Shown: piece after piece, positions 49,807 to 59,761 of the stretch
How the letters are laid out: each line of letters begins with the position of its first letter
Numbering within the stretch: position 1 is the first letter of the stretch
From: Gammaproteobacteria bacterium
GTDB lineage: Bacteria > Pseudomonadota > Gammaproteobacteria > UBA4575
Reading direction: 5' to 3'
Assembly (NCBI GenBank): GCA_022824965.1
Contig: JAJDYY010000008.1
Span: 637,482 to 701,481 of the forward strand
Length of the DNA stretch: 64,000 nucleotides
The notes under the pieces: generated by a model
Told to the model about the DNA's origin: nothing
The model's database searches: none
The model's input: the letters and a program-made list of their open reading frames with translations, nothing else
Program-made: the position numbers and the translations under genes

Positions 49807-50763
49807 ATGAGCGACGATCACAGATTCAAAGTGGAATTTTGCGGCCTGCAATTGTCCTCCCCCCTGGTGCTGCTGTCGGGCTGTGTCGGTTTCGGCGAGG
49901 AGTACACCCGCATCCAGGGGTTCTCCAACCGTGACGTAGGTGCCATCTGCCTGAAAGGCACGACCCTTGAGCCGCGTCTTGGCAATGCCCCGCACCGCCT
50001 GGCCGAAACCACCGACGGCATGCTGAATGCCATCGGCCTGCAAAACCCGGGAGTGGAGGCCGTCGTGCAGGAGATCCTGCCGAGCCTCGATTTCTCACAA
50101 ACCCGTTTCATCGCGAACGTGTCCGGCTCCACGGTGGAGGAATACCGGGAGGTCACGCGCAGGTTTGACGACTCCCCGATTGATGCGATTGAAATCAACA
50201 TTTCGTGCCCGAATGTAAAGGAAGGCGGGGTGGCCTTCGGCAATGATCCGGAGATGTCGGCACGCGTGGTGGAAGCCTGCCGCGCGGTCACCCAAAAACC
50301 GCTTATCACCAAGCTCTCACCCAACCAGACCGACATCCGTCACAATGCAAAACGCTGTATCGAGGCGGGCAGCGATGCCTTTGCCGTGATCAATACCGTC
50401 ATGGGCATGGCCATCGATGTCGAAACCCGCCAGCCCGTACTGCACAACAACCAGGGAGGATTGTCAGGACCGGCGATCAAGCCGATCGCCTTGCTCAAGG
50501 TGCACGAGGTGTACCAGGTCTGCAAGCCTCACAAGATTCCCATCATCGGACAGGGTGGCATCGTCCATACCAACGATGCCATCGAGTTCCTGATTGCAGG
50601 TGCCACCGCAGTAGGGATCGGCACGGGCTTGTTTTACGATCCCCTGTGTTGCCAGAAAATCACTCGCGGCATGGCCGAGTACCTCGATAATACCGGTCTG
50701 TCGCACGTCAATGCGGTGACCGGAAGCCTGGAGATGCACACGGATGCGACGGAATACACCTGA
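49807..50763 (+). CDS. pyrD: Dihydroorotate dehydrogenase, class 1B type
   Basis: 318 residues. It oxidises dihydroorotate to orotate in pyrimidine synthesis. The class 1B pattern is clear: LSSPLVLLSGCVGFGEEY, KGTTLEPRLGNAPHRLAETTDGMLNAIGLQNPG, and INISCPNVKEGGVAFG with the catalytic Cys. Class 1B enzymes normally pair with a PyrK electron-transfer subunit, and no pyrK is nearby. Gammaproteobacteria usually use the class 2 quinone enzyme, so this is unusual. A dihydropyrimidine dehydrogenase-like (PreA) role is less likely. Confidence 0.88.
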   Translation: MSDDHRFKVEFCGLQLSSPLVLLSGCVGFGEEYTRIQGFSNRDVGAICLKGTTLEPRLGNAPHRLAETTDGMLNAIGLQNPGVEAVVQEILPSLDFSQTRFIANVSGSTVEEYREVTRRFDDSPIDAIEINISCPNVKEGGVAFGNDPEMSARVVEACRAVTQKPLITKLSPNQTDIRHNAKRCIEAGSDAFAVINTVMGMAIDVETRQPVLHNNQGGLSGPAIKPIALLKVHEVYQVCKPHKIPIIGQGGIVHTNDAIEFLIAGATAVGIGTGLFYDPLCCQKITRGMAEYLDNTGLSHVNAVTGSLEMHTDATEYT

Positions 50764-50906
50764 GGCGTCTTGACCCGGCAGGCGCCCAAGCCTGGCGCTC
50801 CTGAAATTGGGCCTGAAGGCTCCGCCACCCCCCCGAATGTTCCGGCAAGCAAGCGCATGGACTGTGAAAGGAGGCAGTGCTGGTTTACAGTGGTCATCGC
50901 TGTTAA

Positions 50907-50919
50907 GTTATATTATATC
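50907..50919. promoter_or_regulatory. Candidate Zur operator upstream of znuA
   Basis: GTTATATTATATC in an AT-rich stretch is one base from a perfect GTTATA-N-TATAAC dyad, the core of the gammaproteobacterial Zur box. It lies 18-30 bases before ATG 50937 and fits zinc-repressed control of the zinc-binding protein behind it. Confidence 0.65.
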
Positions 50920-50936
50920 TATTAGAGAATTTGACG

Positions 50937-52085
50937 ATGCCCATGAACCTGCCCCCAGCAAGCGACTCCAGATTCAGAAACACCCGGGCTGGTACCGGAA
51001 AACATGAACTTGCGGCCCGCGGTTGCTTACCCCGTGCATTGACGCGTCTGCGTCGAATGCTTGTCACAGCCGCAATATTGGGCTGCCTGGTTCCCTTTCC
51101 AGTGGCAGCCGAGGGCATGGACAGGATCATCACCTCGATCAAACCGGTGCATTCCCTGGTAAGTGCTGTCATGGCCGGAGTGGGCGAGCCCTATCTGATG
51201 ATTCAGGGGGCGGCATCGCCCCACACTTTCAGCCTGCGCCCTTCGGATGTGATGAAGATCAAGAACGCTCATATCATTTTTCTGGTGGACAGTTCCTTGG
51301 AGGTCCCTCTGGTCAAGCCTGTCCACACACTCCCAGAAGACGCCCGCGTCATCATGCTGTCTGAAGCAAAGGGACTGGTGCTCAAAAAATTTCGCGTGGG
51401 CGGAACCTTTGAGGCACATGTCCATGAAACCGACCATGCTCATGACCACCATGAAGAAGGCGCACACGCTGACGAGTCCGACGATGCACACCATGAAAAT
51501 GAGGAGCATCACGCCGATCATGAAGCCAGACCCGAAATGGATCACCGCGCCACGGAAAGTTCTTACGACATGCACATCTGGCTTGACCCGGAAAATGCCG
51601 GCGCGATGGCACGCAAAATTGCGGCGGTCCTGTCCGAGACAGACCCTGACAATGCTGCGATTTACGCGGCCAACACCCGCTCATTCCTACAACGACTTGA
51701 CGAACTGACTGCAAGGATCACAGCAGACCTGGCATCCGTGCATGACAAACCGTTTATCGTACTGCACGATGCCTACCACTATTTCGAAGCTCGCTTTGGC
51801 CTGAGCGCAGCGGGCTCAATCACCGTCGGCGGCGAACATGCGACAAGTGCCCAGCGCGTGAAGAAACTCCGCAACAGAGTGCAGGAACTGGATGCGGTCT
51901 GTGTGTTTTCCGAGCCCCAGTTCGACAACCGCATCGTAGAGGTCATCACGGAAAATACACCCGCCCGTATCGGTGTGCTCGATCCTCTGGGGGCCACGGT
52001 TGAGGCTGGGCCCGAAGCCTACTTCATGCTTTTGCAAGACCTCGCAGCATCGTTCAAGGTTTGCCTGGCTTCTGTAGATCACTGA
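50937..52085 (+). CDS. znuA: Zinc ABC transporter substrate-binding protein (ZnuA type)
   Basis: 382 residues from ATG 50937. The cluster A-1 binding-protein pattern is seen: SIKPVHSLVSAVMAGVGEPYLMIQGAASPHTF, a His-rich acidic loop (about residues 160-203, with HDHHEEGAHADESDDAHHENEEHH), DMHIWLDPENA and VLHDAYHYFEARF. The signal peptide (MLVTAAILGCLVPFPVAA) begins about 40 residues in, so ATG 51057 may be the true start. The gene stands alone: no ZnuB or ZnuC lies beside it. Confidence 0.92.
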   Translation: MPMNLPPASDSRFRNTRAGTGKHELAARGCLPRALTRLRRMLVTAAILGCLVPFPVAAEGMDRIITSIKPVHSLVSAVMAGVGEPYLMIQGAASPHTFSLRPSDVMKIKNAHIIFLVDSSLEVPLVKPVHTLPEDARVIMLSEAKGLVLKKFRVGGTFEAHVHETDHAHDHHEEGAHADESDDAHHENEEHHADHEARPEMDHRATESSYDMHIWLDPENAGAMARKIAAVLSETDPDNAAIYAANTRSFLQRLDELTARITADLASVHDKPFIVLHDAYHYFEARFGLSAAGSITVGGEHATSAQRVKKLRNRVQELDAVCVFSEPQFDNRIVEVITENTPARIGVLDPLGATVEAGPEAYFMLLQDLAASFKVCLASVDH

Positions 52086-53482
52086 GCCTTTTCAAACAGG
52101 CCGAGTTCCTGAATTTTTCGGGTCAGTGTATTTCGCCCCCAGCCCAGAAGCTTGGCAGCTTTCTGGCGCCGACCCCCGGTTTTTTTCATGGCCGCCTGAA
52201 TCATGATCGATTCGAATTCCGGCAGGGCCTGATTCCAGATCGAACTGCTGCCCTTGGAAAATTCCCTGTCGGCCCACTCACGCAGCAGGCTTTGCCAGCT
52301 CAGCGCGTCCGTGATTTCGTCCTTGAGCATGTCTAGGGGCAGGTCCTGCATGTGAATCTCATTGCCCGCCGCCATCACGGTCAGCCATCGGCACACGTTC
52401 TCCAGTTGCCTAACATTGCCCGGCCATTGCAAGGTGCACAGGTGCTCCACAACATCCTCCGCCAGCAGTTTCGCCTCGGTGCCCAGTTCCCTTGCAGAGC
52501 TTTGCATGAAATGCTTCAACAGGACCGGGATGTCCTCGCTGCGCTCGTGCAGGGAAGGAATACTGATTCGAATCACATTGAGACGATGGAACAGGTCTTC
52601 ACGAAACTCGCCCTTGCGCACCCGTGCCTGCAAATCCTGGTGGGTCGCGGCGATGATCCGCACATCGGCTTGGATCGGGTCATGGCCGCCGATCCGGTAA
52701 AAATGTCCATCCGAGAGGATTCGTAGCAGCCGGGTCTGCAGATCGGCTGGCATGTCCCCGATCTCATCCAGAAACAGGGTCCCCTTGTGGGCCTGCTCGA
52801 AGCGCCCCTTGCGCATGGCGAGTGCGCCCGTGAACACACCCTTTTCATGGCCAAACAGTTCAGCCTCGAGCAGGTCGCGCGGGATCGCAGCCATGTTCAG
52901 GGCGATGAACGGTCCAATCGCCCGCGGGCTGTGTTCATGCAACTCCTGGGCAACCAGCTCTTTTCCCGTGCCGGAAGCCCCATTGATCAGCACCGTCATG
53001 CTGGAGTTTGACAGCCGGCCGATGGCGCGAAACACCTCCTGCATGGCGGGGGATTTGCCGATGATCCTGTCCGGCGGCTCCGCCGCTGCGCTTTGCACCG
53101 CCGACTGCCCGCTGCCGGCTGCGAGGCACGCACGGCGGGCCAGCTCGATGGCCTCGTCCACATCAAAGGGCTTGGGCAGATAATCGAAGGCCCCCTTTTC
53201 GTAGGCACCCACCGCGCTTTGCAAGTCCGAGTGGGCCGTCATGATGATGATCGGCAGCATCGGATGCTCCGCCTTGATCCGTTGCAGAAATTCAAAACCG
53301 TCCATCCCGGGCATGCGCACATCGGTAAGAATCGCGGTGGGCACGTGATGTTCCAGCGTGCGCAGCGCTGTCGTTGCGGACTCGAATGCCGTCACAGGTA
53401 TGCCGGCTTTTTCGAATGCGCGCTCGAGCACCCAGCGCATGGCTTGATCATCATCCACAATCCAGACATTGGCATCATTCAT
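52079..53482 (-). CDS. ntrC: Nitrogen regulation response regulator NtrC
   Basis: 467 residues from ATG 53482. The receiver domain (WIVDDDQAMRWVLERAFE, Asp in ILTDVRMPGMDG), the AAA+ domain (Walker A GASGTGKELVAQ, LFLDEIGDMP) and a Fis-type HTH (AAKLLGWGRNTLTRKIQELGL) are all present. The sigma-54 contact loop reads GVFTGA instead of the usual GAFTGA. The frame continues upstream to 53701, but that stretch lies inside ntrB. It follows ntrB and ends 7 bases over the znuA end. Confidence 0.96.
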   Translation of the reverse strand: MNDANVWIVDDDQAMRWVLERAFEKAGIPVTAFESATTALRTLEHHVPTAILTDVRMPGMDGFEFLQRIKAEHPMLPIIIMTAHSDLQSAVGAYEKGAFDYLPKPFDVDEAIELARRACLAAGSGQSAVQSAAAEPPDRIIGKSPAMQEVFRAIGRLSNSSMTVLINGASGTGKELVAQELHEHSPRAIGPFIALNMAAIPRDLLEAELFGHEKGVFTGALAMRKGRFEQAHKGTLFLDEIGDMPADLQTRLLRILSDGHFYRIGGHDPIQADVRIIAATHQDLQARVRKGEFREDLFHRLNVIRISIPSLHERSEDIPVLLKHFMQSSARELGTEAKLLAEDVVEHLCTLQWPGNVRQLENVCRWLTVMAAGNEIHMQDLPLDMLKDEITDALSWQSLLREWADREFSKGSSSIWNQALPEFESIMIQAAMKKTGGRRQKAAKLLGWGRNTLTRKIQELGLFEKAQ

Positions 53483-53508
53483 GGCATCTCTTCCCAATAG
53501 GTTGGCAT

Positions 53509-54561
53509 TTAGTATCCGGTACCGTTCAGCGGCAGTAACACCCGAAACTCCGTCAGGCCGGGATCGGAATCGAACTCGATCAGGCCCCCATGCAAATGCA
53601 CCAGGCTTTGTGCAAGCGGCAGACCGAGACCGGTCCCCTCGGCGCTGCCCGAGACCATGGGGAAAAAAATCTGCGGCTTGAGCTCTTCCGGGATGCCGCA
53701 ACCGTTATCCGTCACGCTGATCAGGACTACCAGGCGATGGCAGGTTTCACCGATTGTGATTCGCCGCAACACCCGGGTCCTGAGGTTGACCTCGCCCTGC
53801 GTCTCCACGGCACGCACAGCATTTCCCACGATGTTCAGTATCGCCTGCACGAGCAGATCGTAGTCCGCGTACAGCGGCGGGATGCTGGGGTCGTAATCCG
53901 TCTTGATGACAATGTCGTCGGAGAGCTCTGCCACTGCAAGACGCCGGACATGCTCCAGCACATTGTGGACATTCAGTTCCTGTTTCTCGGGCGTGACCTT
54001 GGGCTCGAACATGCTGTCGACCAGTTTGCGCAAGCGGTCGGCCTCGCCGATGATCACGTCCGTATACATCTGCAGTCGCTCATCGCCCAGCTCTTTGGCA
54101 AGCAGCTGCGCTGCACCGCGCAACCCGCCCAGCGGATTTTTGATTTCGTGGGCCAGACCGCGCAGCATGTTCCGGGTCGCCAAATTCTCGGACAGCAGGT
54201 GTTCTTCCCTGGAGATCCGGATCAGATGATCGATACAGGTGATCTCGAGCAGGCATTCCGTGGTGTCGTCTGCGGCCAGCGGCGTGATGACGCAATTGAT
54301 GGTGATCTCGTCCGCACCCGGGCGGCGCACGCTGACTTCATGCTCGGTGACCGGATTACCGGTCGCGATGGAGCGCCGGATGTGCGCGATAAAGTCGCCG
54401 CCGGCATCCTGGATGAAACCGGTCAGCGGCCGGCCGAGCGCATGGCGGACCCCGGTACCCAGACACTCCTCTCCCGCGGGATTGAGGTAGCGGATGCGCA
54501 GGTCCTGATCGACCAGAACGATTGCCAGCGTCAGATTTTCAATGATTCCCCGTATATCCAT
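53509..54561 (-). CDS. ntrB: Nitrogen regulation sensor kinase NtrB
   Basis: 350 residues, cytoplasmic. PAS domain (LAIVLVDQDLRIRYLNPAGEECLGTG), H-box GLAHEIKNPLGGLRGAAQLL (His near residue 139) and an ATPase domain with ILNIVGNAVRA and GSAEGTGLGLPLAQSLV. It phosphorylates NtrC under nitrogen limitation and is switched by PII protein. It lies upstream of ntrC by 26 bases. An NtrC-type site is 140 bases upstream. Confidence 0.96.
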   Translation of the reverse strand: MDIRGIIENLTLAIVLVDQDLRIRYLNPAGEECLGTGVRHALGRPLTGFIQDAGGDFIAHIRRSIATGNPVTEHEVSVRRPGADEITINCVITPLAADDTTECLLEITCIDHLIRISREEHLLSENLATRNMLRGLAHEIKNPLGGLRGAAQLLAKELGDERLQMYTDVIIGEADRLRKLVDSMFEPKVTPEKQELNVHNVLEHVRRLAVAELSDDIVIKTDYDPSIPPLYADYDLLVQAILNIVGNAVRAVETQGEVNLRTRVLRRITIGETCHRLVVLISVTDNGCGIPEELKPQIFFPMVSGSAEGTGLGLPLAQSLVHLHGGLIEFDSDPGLTEFRVLLPLNGTGY

Positions 54562-54700
54562 GGCATGTACATGACCTGATGTTCAGCGCCGGTCCGATGC
54601 ATTCGCAAAAGGGTGGACTGGCCTTCTATTCCCGTGCAATTTTCAGTCCAACCCCGCAGACTGCGGATTTCACGCATATGGACGGCCTGTCCTGGATAAA

Positions 54701-54719
54701 ATTGCACCAAATAAGTGCA
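54701..54719. promoter_or_regulatory. NtrC-binding-type dyad upstream of ntrBC
   Basis: TTGCACCAAATAAGTGCAA is a near-perfect dyad (TTGCAC-N7-GTGCAA) matching the NtrC consensus TGCACC-N5-GGTGCA at most positions. At 140 bases before ntrB it suggests autoregulation of ntrBC. Confidence 0.75.
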
Positions 54720-54824
54720 ATCAAGTCTGGATCATACGCTACTGTGAGTCAGAGAGCATCCCGAAACCGGGAACGGCTCAAGGGGTGGCGCAGCATAACG
54801 AGTCCATCTCCGGCTGCACCAACA

Positions 54825-54849
54825 AAAACGCCCCATAAAGGGGCGTTTT
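54825..54849 (-). terminator. Intrinsic terminator after glnA
   Basis: AAAACGCCCC (54825-54834) and GGGGCGTTTT (54840-54849) form a 10-bp stem with a 5-base loop; on the minus strand the stem is followed by a T-run. It limits readthrough from glnA into ntrBC. Confidence 0.9.
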
Positions 54850-54873
54850 CAGAGAGGTCCAGGTCCTGTACCG

Positions 54874-56283
54874 CTAGCAGCTGTAGTACATGTCGAACTC
54901 GATCGGATGGGTGGACATGCGAAGGGCCGTCACCTCTTCCATCTTCAGCTCGACGTAACCGTCGATCAGGTCGTCGGAGAACACCCCACCCGCCTTGAGG
55001 AATTCCCGGTCGCCGTCCAGGGCCTCGAGGGCCTGGTCCAGGGAGGCACACACCGTCGGGATGTTGGCTTCCTCTTCGGGAGGCAGGTCATACAGGTCCT
55101 TGTCGATCGGAGCACCCGGATCGATCTGGTTCTGGATGCCGTCAATCCCGGCCAGCAGCATCGCAGCATACGTCAGGTACGGATTGCCTGCTGAATCCGG
55201 GAAGCGCACCTCGATGCGTCTCGCCTTGGCATTGGCTTCATGGGGAATCCGGATCGACGCCGAACGGTTGCGGGCCGAGTAGGCCAACATCACCGGGGCC
55301 TCGAAGCCCGGCACCAGGCGCTTGTAGCTGTTCGTGGTGGCATTTGAAAATGCATTGATTGCCCGCGCATGCTTGATGATGCCGCCGATGTAGTAAAACG
55401 CCGTTTGCGACATGCCGCCATACATGTCACCCGTGAACAGGTTGTCTCCATCCTTGAACAGGGACTGGTGCACGTGCATGCCGCTGCCGTTGTCACCGAC
55501 CAGCGGCTTGGGCATGAAGGTTGCGGTTTTACCGTAATTATGGGCAACGTTCATCACCACGTATTTCAGGATCTGGTTCCAGTCCGCACGTACGGTGAGG
55601 GTATTGAACCGCGTGCCGATTTCGCATTGACCGGCAGTGCCGACCTCGTGGTGGTGGACTTCGACCATCACCCCCATCTGTGTGAGCACCTGGCACATGG
55701 CTGAGCGCACATCCTGCAGCGAGTCCACGGGCGGCACGGGAAAATAACCGCCTTTCACACCCGGGCGATGACCGATGTTGCCCTCTTCATATCCCTTGTT
55801 CGAGTTCCATGCCGACTCTTCGGAATCGACGGAATACGAAGCTCCCGACATTTCGTTGGCCCATTTCACGTCATCAAAGACGAAAAACTCGGGCTCGGGC
55901 CCGAAGTAGGCGGTATCGGCAATGCCCGTGGAGCGCAGATAGGCCTCGGCGCGCTTGGCGGCCGATCGCGGATCGCGGATGTACCCTTCCATCGTGGATG
56001 GCTCAAGGACATCACAGCGCAGGCTCAGGGTCGTGTCATTGTAAAACGGGTCGATCACCTCGGTGCCCACGTCCGGCATCAGCACCATGTCCGACTCATT
56101 AATGCCTTTCCATCCTGAGATGGACGAGCCATCGAACATCTTGCCGTTCTCAAAAAAATCTTCATCCACCACGGACGCCGGGATGGAGACATGCTGTTCC
56201 TTTCCCCGGGTATCGGTGAAACGTAAATCAACGAACTGGACATCGTTGTCCTTCATCATTTTGATAACATCGCTTGCGGACAT
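54874..56283 (-). CDS. glnA: Glutamine synthetase type I
   Basis: 469 residues, the GSI-beta length. It joins ammonia to glutamate using ATP. Visible are the [19 protein letters not shown] start, the metal/glutamate-binding [11 protein letters not shown], the [18 protein letters not shown] region and [11 protein letters not shown]. The adenylylation Tyr lies in DLYDLPPEE near residue 398, so the enzyme is probably controlled by GlnE. A TAAGGAGGA ribosome-binding site and NtrC/sigma-54 control region precede it. Confidence 0.98.
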   Translation of the reverse strand: MSASDVIKMMKDNDVQFVDLRFTDTRGKEQHVSIPASVVDEDFFENGKMFDGSSISGWKGINESDMVLMPDVGTEVIDPFYNDTTLSLRCDVLEPSTMEGYIRDPRSAAKRAEAYLRSTGIADTAYFGPEPEFFVFDDVKWANEMSGASYSVDSEESAWNSNKGYEEGNIGHRPGVKGGYFPVPPVDSLQDVRSAMCQVLTQMGVMVEVHHHEVGTAGQCEIGTRFNTLTVRADWNQILKYVVMNVAHNYGKTATFMPKPLVGDNGSGMHVHQSLFKDGDNLFTGDMYGGMSQTAFYYIGGIIKHARAINAFSNATTNSYKRLVPGFEAPVMLAYSARNRSASIRIPHEANAKARRIEVRFPDSAGNPYLTYAAMLLAGIDGIQNQIDPGAPIDKDLYDLPPEEEANIPTVCASLDQALEALDGDREFLKAGGVFSDDLIDGYVELKMEEVTALRMSTHPIEFDMYYSC

Positions 56284-56380
56284 GAGTTCCTCCTTAGCTT
56301 ACGAACTCGAAATGTTGTTTTTCTGATCGCGATTGGCGGCTACTGTCGGCTACACACGATCTAGGTCATGCGTAGGTTGA

Positions 56381-56396
56381 AGCACGATGTGTGCCA
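56381..56396 (-). promoter_or_regulatory. Sigma-54 promoter of glnA
   Basis: On the minus strand TGGCACACATCGTGCT matches the -24/-12 consensus TGGCACG-N4-TTGCA, with GG and GC in exact spacing. It lies about 100 bases before the glnA start and about 85-125 bases from two NtrC-type sites, the arrangement of glnAp2 in E. coli. Confidence 0.85.
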
Positions 56397-56433
56397 ACGC
56401 ACCGGATCTGCACTCCAACGAAGCCAGTGCGCC

Positions 56434-56439
56434 ATTATA
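56434..56439 (-). promoter_or_regulatory. Possible second (sigma-70) glnA promoter -10 box
   Basis: TATAAT on the minus strand lies upstream of the sigma-54 promoter and beside the NtrC sites, like glnAp1 of E. coli. No convincing -35 hexamer lies at 17 bases, so the call rests on the -10 box and layout. Confidence 0.45.
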
Positions 56440-56480
56440 CGCAGGTTTTCGGCAATGGGCAGTGCAAGGTGAGCCCAGAT

Positions 56481-56519
56481 TTGCACCATTTCGATGCAAT
56501 TACTCACCAAAAAGGTGCA
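56481..56519. promoter_or_regulatory. Tandem NtrC enhancer sites for glnA
   Basis: Two dyads: TTGCACCATTTCGATGCAA (56481-56499) and TCACCAAAAAGGTGCA (about 56504-56519). Both resemble the NtrC site TGCACC-N5-GGTGCA. Their centres are about 22 bases apart, two helical turns, so bound dimers would lie on the same face and could activate the sigma-54 promoter. Confidence 0.8.
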
Positions 56520-56769
56520 AATTACGACCGGCGACCGGTTCCCGGTTTCCGGACTCTGAGTCCCCCCGGCCTCATCCCGTGACCCGGTCTGAAAAGCATT
56601 ACGCGAGGACATGCTGCGGTCTGGGCTCGACGCCTTCCGATGCGCCGCACAGGAGTTCGCAGGCAGAAGAAACCCTGGCCCGGGCCGGGTACTGTGCTGC
56701 CGTGACATGCGGCTCGGAATTGCCGGGTGCAGCAAGTATACTCATCCTGCACTTCACCTGTTCGAGACC

Positions 56770-57678
56770 ATGCCGCCACCCAACACCACATCGCTGCAGG
56801 ACCTGATTGCTGATCTGGAACGGTTCTGGAGTACCCAGGGCTGTGTACTCGAGCAACCCTATGACATGGAAATGGGGGCAGGCTCCTTTCATCCCGGCAC
56901 GTTCCTGCGGGCGATCGGCCCCGAACCCTGGCGCGCGGCCTATGTCCAGCCCTGCCGACGACCGACCGACGGGCGCTACGGAGACAACCCGAATCGGCTG
57001 CAGCGTTACTTCCAGTTCCAGGTGGTGCTGAAACCGGCGCCGGACAATATCCAGGACCTGTACCTGCAATCGCTGAGTGCACTCGGCATTGACCCGCTGG
57101 TCCATGACATCCGCTTTGTGGAAGACGACTGGGAATCTCCCACCCTCGGTGCCTGGGGGCTGGGCTGGGAAGTCTGGCTGGATGGCATGGAGGTTTCCCA
57201 GTTCACCTACTTCCAGCAGGTCGGAGGACTCGATTGCCGGCCCGTCACCGGGGAAATCACCTACGGGGTCGAACGCATCGCCATGTACCTGCAAAACGTG
57301 AGCAGCGTATACGATCTGGTTTGGACCCGAAGCAAGGAGCGCACCATCCGCTACGGGGACATCTACCACCAGAACGAGGCCGAACAGTCCGCTTTCAATT
57401 TCGAACATGCCGATACCCGTCTGCTGTTCAAGGCGTTTGAATCCGGCGAGCAGGAGTGCCACAAGCTGATCGGGCTGGAGCTGCCCCTGGCCGCCTACGA
57501 CCAGGTCCTGAAATGCTCACATACCTTCAATCTTCTGGACGCCCGCCAGGTCATCTCCGCGACGGAACGCCAGCAGTACATTCTGCGCATACGCAAACTG
57601 GCACAGGCGGTGGCTTCGGCTCATCTTGCGCGGCGTGAAAAAATGGGCTTCCCGCTGCTGGAACCTTCCGCATCATGA
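56770..57678 (+). CDS. glyQ: Glycyl-tRNA synthetase alpha subunit
   Basis: 302 residues from ATG 56770, the normal length. It is the catalytic subunit of the alpha2beta2 enzyme. Visible are [76 protein letters not shown] and [22 protein letters not shown]. The longer upstream frame is rejected. The stop shares ATGA with the glyS start. Confidence 0.98.
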   Translation: MPPPNTTSLQDLIADLERFWSTQGCVLEQPYDMEMGAGSFHPGTFLRAIGPEPWRAAYVQPCRRPTDGRYGDNPNRLQRYFQFQVVLKPAPDNIQDLYLQSLSALGIDPLVHDIRFVEDDWESPTLGAWGLGWEVWLDGMEVSQFTYFQQVGGLDCRPVTGEITYGVERIAMYLQNVSSVYDLVWTRSKERTIRYGDIYHQNEAEQSAFNFEHADTRLLFKAFESGEQECHKLIGLELPLAAYDQVLKCSHTFNLLDARQVISATERQQYILRIRKLAQAVASAHLARREKMGFPLLEPSAS

Positions 57679-59750
57679 CCGCCAAGAAGGACCTGCTGGT
57701 CGAGCTTGGTACGGAAGACCTGCCCGCGCGGCTCGTGCTGGAACAAGCGACCGAACTCGGTGAAGTTCTCTGCGAACAGCTTGCCGTGGCGGAACTGGGC
57801 TGTGGCGAACACCGGGTTTTCTGCACCCCGCGGCGCCTGGCCGTGGTCGTGGAGCAACTGGATACCCGATCGCCGAACCGGACCGTCGAACGCTGGGGGC
57901 CGGCGAAAGCCATCGCCTTCAACGAGGCAGGCAACCCGACGGCGGCGGCCACCGGTTTCGCGCGCTCCTGTAACGTCGATGTGGACCAGCTACAGATCGA
58001 ATCAAGCGCCGGTGAGCCCAAACTCGTATTTCGCGAGCAACAGGCAGGCCTTGAGACCCGGGCACTGTTGCCCGGGTTACTGGAGGCCGTATTCGCCAAG
58101 CTGACGGTACGCAAGCGCATGCGCTGGAATGCGGGTGAAGACGAGTTCATTCGCCCGGTGCGCTGGCTGACGGTTCTGTATGGCAGCGAGACGATACCGG
58201 CCCAGGCTTTTGGCCTGGCCAGTGGAAGCATCACCTACGGCCACCGGTTTCACAGCCCGAAGGCGATCGAGATCCCGCAACCCTCGCACTACTGCCGGCT
58301 GCTGGAAACCGAAGGGCACGTGCTTGCCGATTTTGCAGCACGCCAGGAGAACATTCTCAAGCAGGTTGATGCAGTTGCAGCCCGCACCAAGGCGAAACCG
58401 GTCTACACGCAGACCCTGCTGGATGAGATCACCGGACTGGTGGAGTGGCCACAGGCCCTGCTCGGTGAGTTCGACCCGCGTTTTCTCGAGGTGCCCCGGG
58501 AAGTGCTGGTCATTACCATGCAAGACAAACAGAAGTACATTCCCCTGGTCGATCAGGCGGGAACGTTGCTGGCGAAATTCATCATGTTCAGCAATATCGA
58601 CAGCGCGGCCCCGGAACAGGTCCGTCGCGGAAATGAGAAGGTGATCGTGCCGCGCTTTGAAGATGCCAGCTTTTTCTGGCAGCGTGATCTCACACGATCG
58701 CTGGAATCGCGGCTGGAAGCCCTGAAAAGCGTTGTCTTCGAAAAAGAGCTCGGCAGCCTGCATGACAAGACCCTGCGCATCCACAAGCTGGCCGATATGA
58801 TCGGCGAAGCGCTGGGTGCAGATTTGGAGACATGCCGGCGCAGCGCCCAACTCAGCAAATGCGATTTGCTGACCGAGATCGTGATCGAGCTTCCCGAATT
58901 GCAGGGCACTGCCGGGCGCTACCTCGCATTGCACGACGGAGAAGAATCTGCGGTTGCCCTGGCGATCGAGGAGCAGTATCTACCACGCCAGTCGGGCGGG
59001 GAGCTAGCGGAAAGTGTACCCGGCCAGGTACTTGCCATGGCCGACAAGCTGGACACCCTGGTGGGCATCTTTGCAATCGGCAAAAAACCAACCGGCCTGA
59101 AAGACCCGTATGGCTTGCGGCGTGCAGCACTTGGTGTATTGCGAATCCTGGTTGAAGCAGGACTCGACATCGATCTGCCTTCGACCCTGAAACAGGCCGC
59201 CGGTCTGTTTGCGAAAAAACTGGACGCCGATGCCGTTGCCGGTGAAGTACACGAATACATGATCAAGCGCCTGTATGCGTACTTCTCTGCCAGAGACGTG
59301 GCACACGATGTCATCGACGCCGTGCTCGCGAACCGCCCGGTCAGCCCCTTCGACATCGCGATGCGCATCGAGGCCGTGTCCCGCTTTCGAACACTGGAGG
59401 ATGCCGGGCGCCTGGCTGCGGCAAACAAGCGCATCCGCAACATCCTGAAAAAATCAGGGAGCGCCGGACCGAAGGGTGTGCAAGAAGAGTTGCTCAGGGA
59501 GGATGCAGAGACCGCCCTGCACGCCGCCATCGAAGCACTGGCCGGTGACGTCGAGGCACTTTTCCGCCAGCGTCATTACGAGCAGGCCCTGCGCAGGCTG
59601 GCCGGGTTGCGCCAGCCGATCGATTCCTTTTTCGATCACGTGATGGTGATGGACGAGGATGAAAAGCTCAAAACCAACCGTATTGCGCTGCTTGCAAGTA
59701 TCGATACCCTGTTCATGCACGTTGCCGATTTCTCACGGCTGCAATCCTGA
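57675..59750 (+). CDS. glyS: Glycyl-tRNA synthetase beta subunit
   Basis: 691 residues. It recognises the t[19 protein letters not shown] at the start, [35 protein letters not shown] and [24 protein letters not shown] are family signatures, with a DALR-like anticodon-binding end. It overlaps glyQ by 4 bases and is followed by gmhB after 11 bases. Confidence 0.98.
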   Translation: MTAKKDLLVELGTEDLPARLVLEQATELGEVLCEQLAVAELGCGEHRVFCTPRRLAVVVEQLDTRSPNRTVERWGPAKAIAFNEAGNPTAAATGFARSCNVDVDQLQIESSAGEPKLVFREQQAGLETRALLPGLLEAVFAKLTVRKRMRWNAGEDEFIRPVRWLTVLYGSETIPAQAFGLASGSITYGHRFHSPKAIEIPQPSHYCRLLETEGHVLADFAARQENILKQVDAVAARTKAKPVYTQTLLDEITGLVEWPQALLGEFDPRFLEVPREVLVITMQDKQKYIPLVDQAGTLLAKFIMFSNIDSAAPEQVRRGNEKVIVPRFEDASFFWQRDLTRSLESRLEALKSVVFEKELGSLHDKTLRIHKLADMIGEALGADLETCRRSAQLSKCDLLTEIVIELPELQGTAGRYLALHDGEESAVALAIEEQYLPRQSGGELAESVPGQVLAMADKLDTLVGIFAIGKKPTGLKDPYGLRRAALGVLRILVEAGLDIDLPSTLKQAAGLFAKKLDADAVAGEVHEYMIKRLYAYFSARDVAHDVIDAVLANRPVSPFDIAMRIEAVSRFRTLEDAGRLAAANKRIRNILKKSGSAGPKGVQEELLREDAETALHAAIEALAGDVEALFRQRHYEQALRRLAGLRQPIDSFFDHVMVMDEDEKLKTNRIALLASIDTLFMHVADFSRLQS

Positions 59751-59761
59751 GGCCCGCAGCG

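Larger units (their letters stand above)
54562..54873. other. Region between ntrB and glnA
   Basis: 312 bases without a gene. It holds the glnA terminator at 54825-54849 and an NtrC-type dyad at 54701-54719 between glnA and ntrB. The ntrBC pair can therefore be transcribed from its own start here or by readthrough from glnA. Confidence 0.6.
56284..56769. other. Control region between divergent glnA and glyQ
   Basis: 486 bases. The glnA-proximal half holds the sigma-54 promoter, a -10 box and two NtrC sites. The glyQ-proximal half (56520-56769) shows no clear promoter, T-box or riboswitch. An open frame in phase with glyQ reaches back to 56611, but it lacks family similarity and glyQ starts at 56770. 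Confidence 0.6.

Noticed and set aside
53483..53701. N-terminal extension of NtrC
   Set aside because: It overlaps the ntrB coding end and is Arg/Pro-rich; the receiver domain starts at the ATG at 53482.
56611..56769. N-terminal extension of GlyQ
   Set aside because: No similarity to the family; the conserved protein begins at 56770.
56520..56769. Riboswitch or T-box in front of glyQ
   Set aside because: No glycine-riboswitch or T-box core motif was recognised, and T-boxes are rare in this group.
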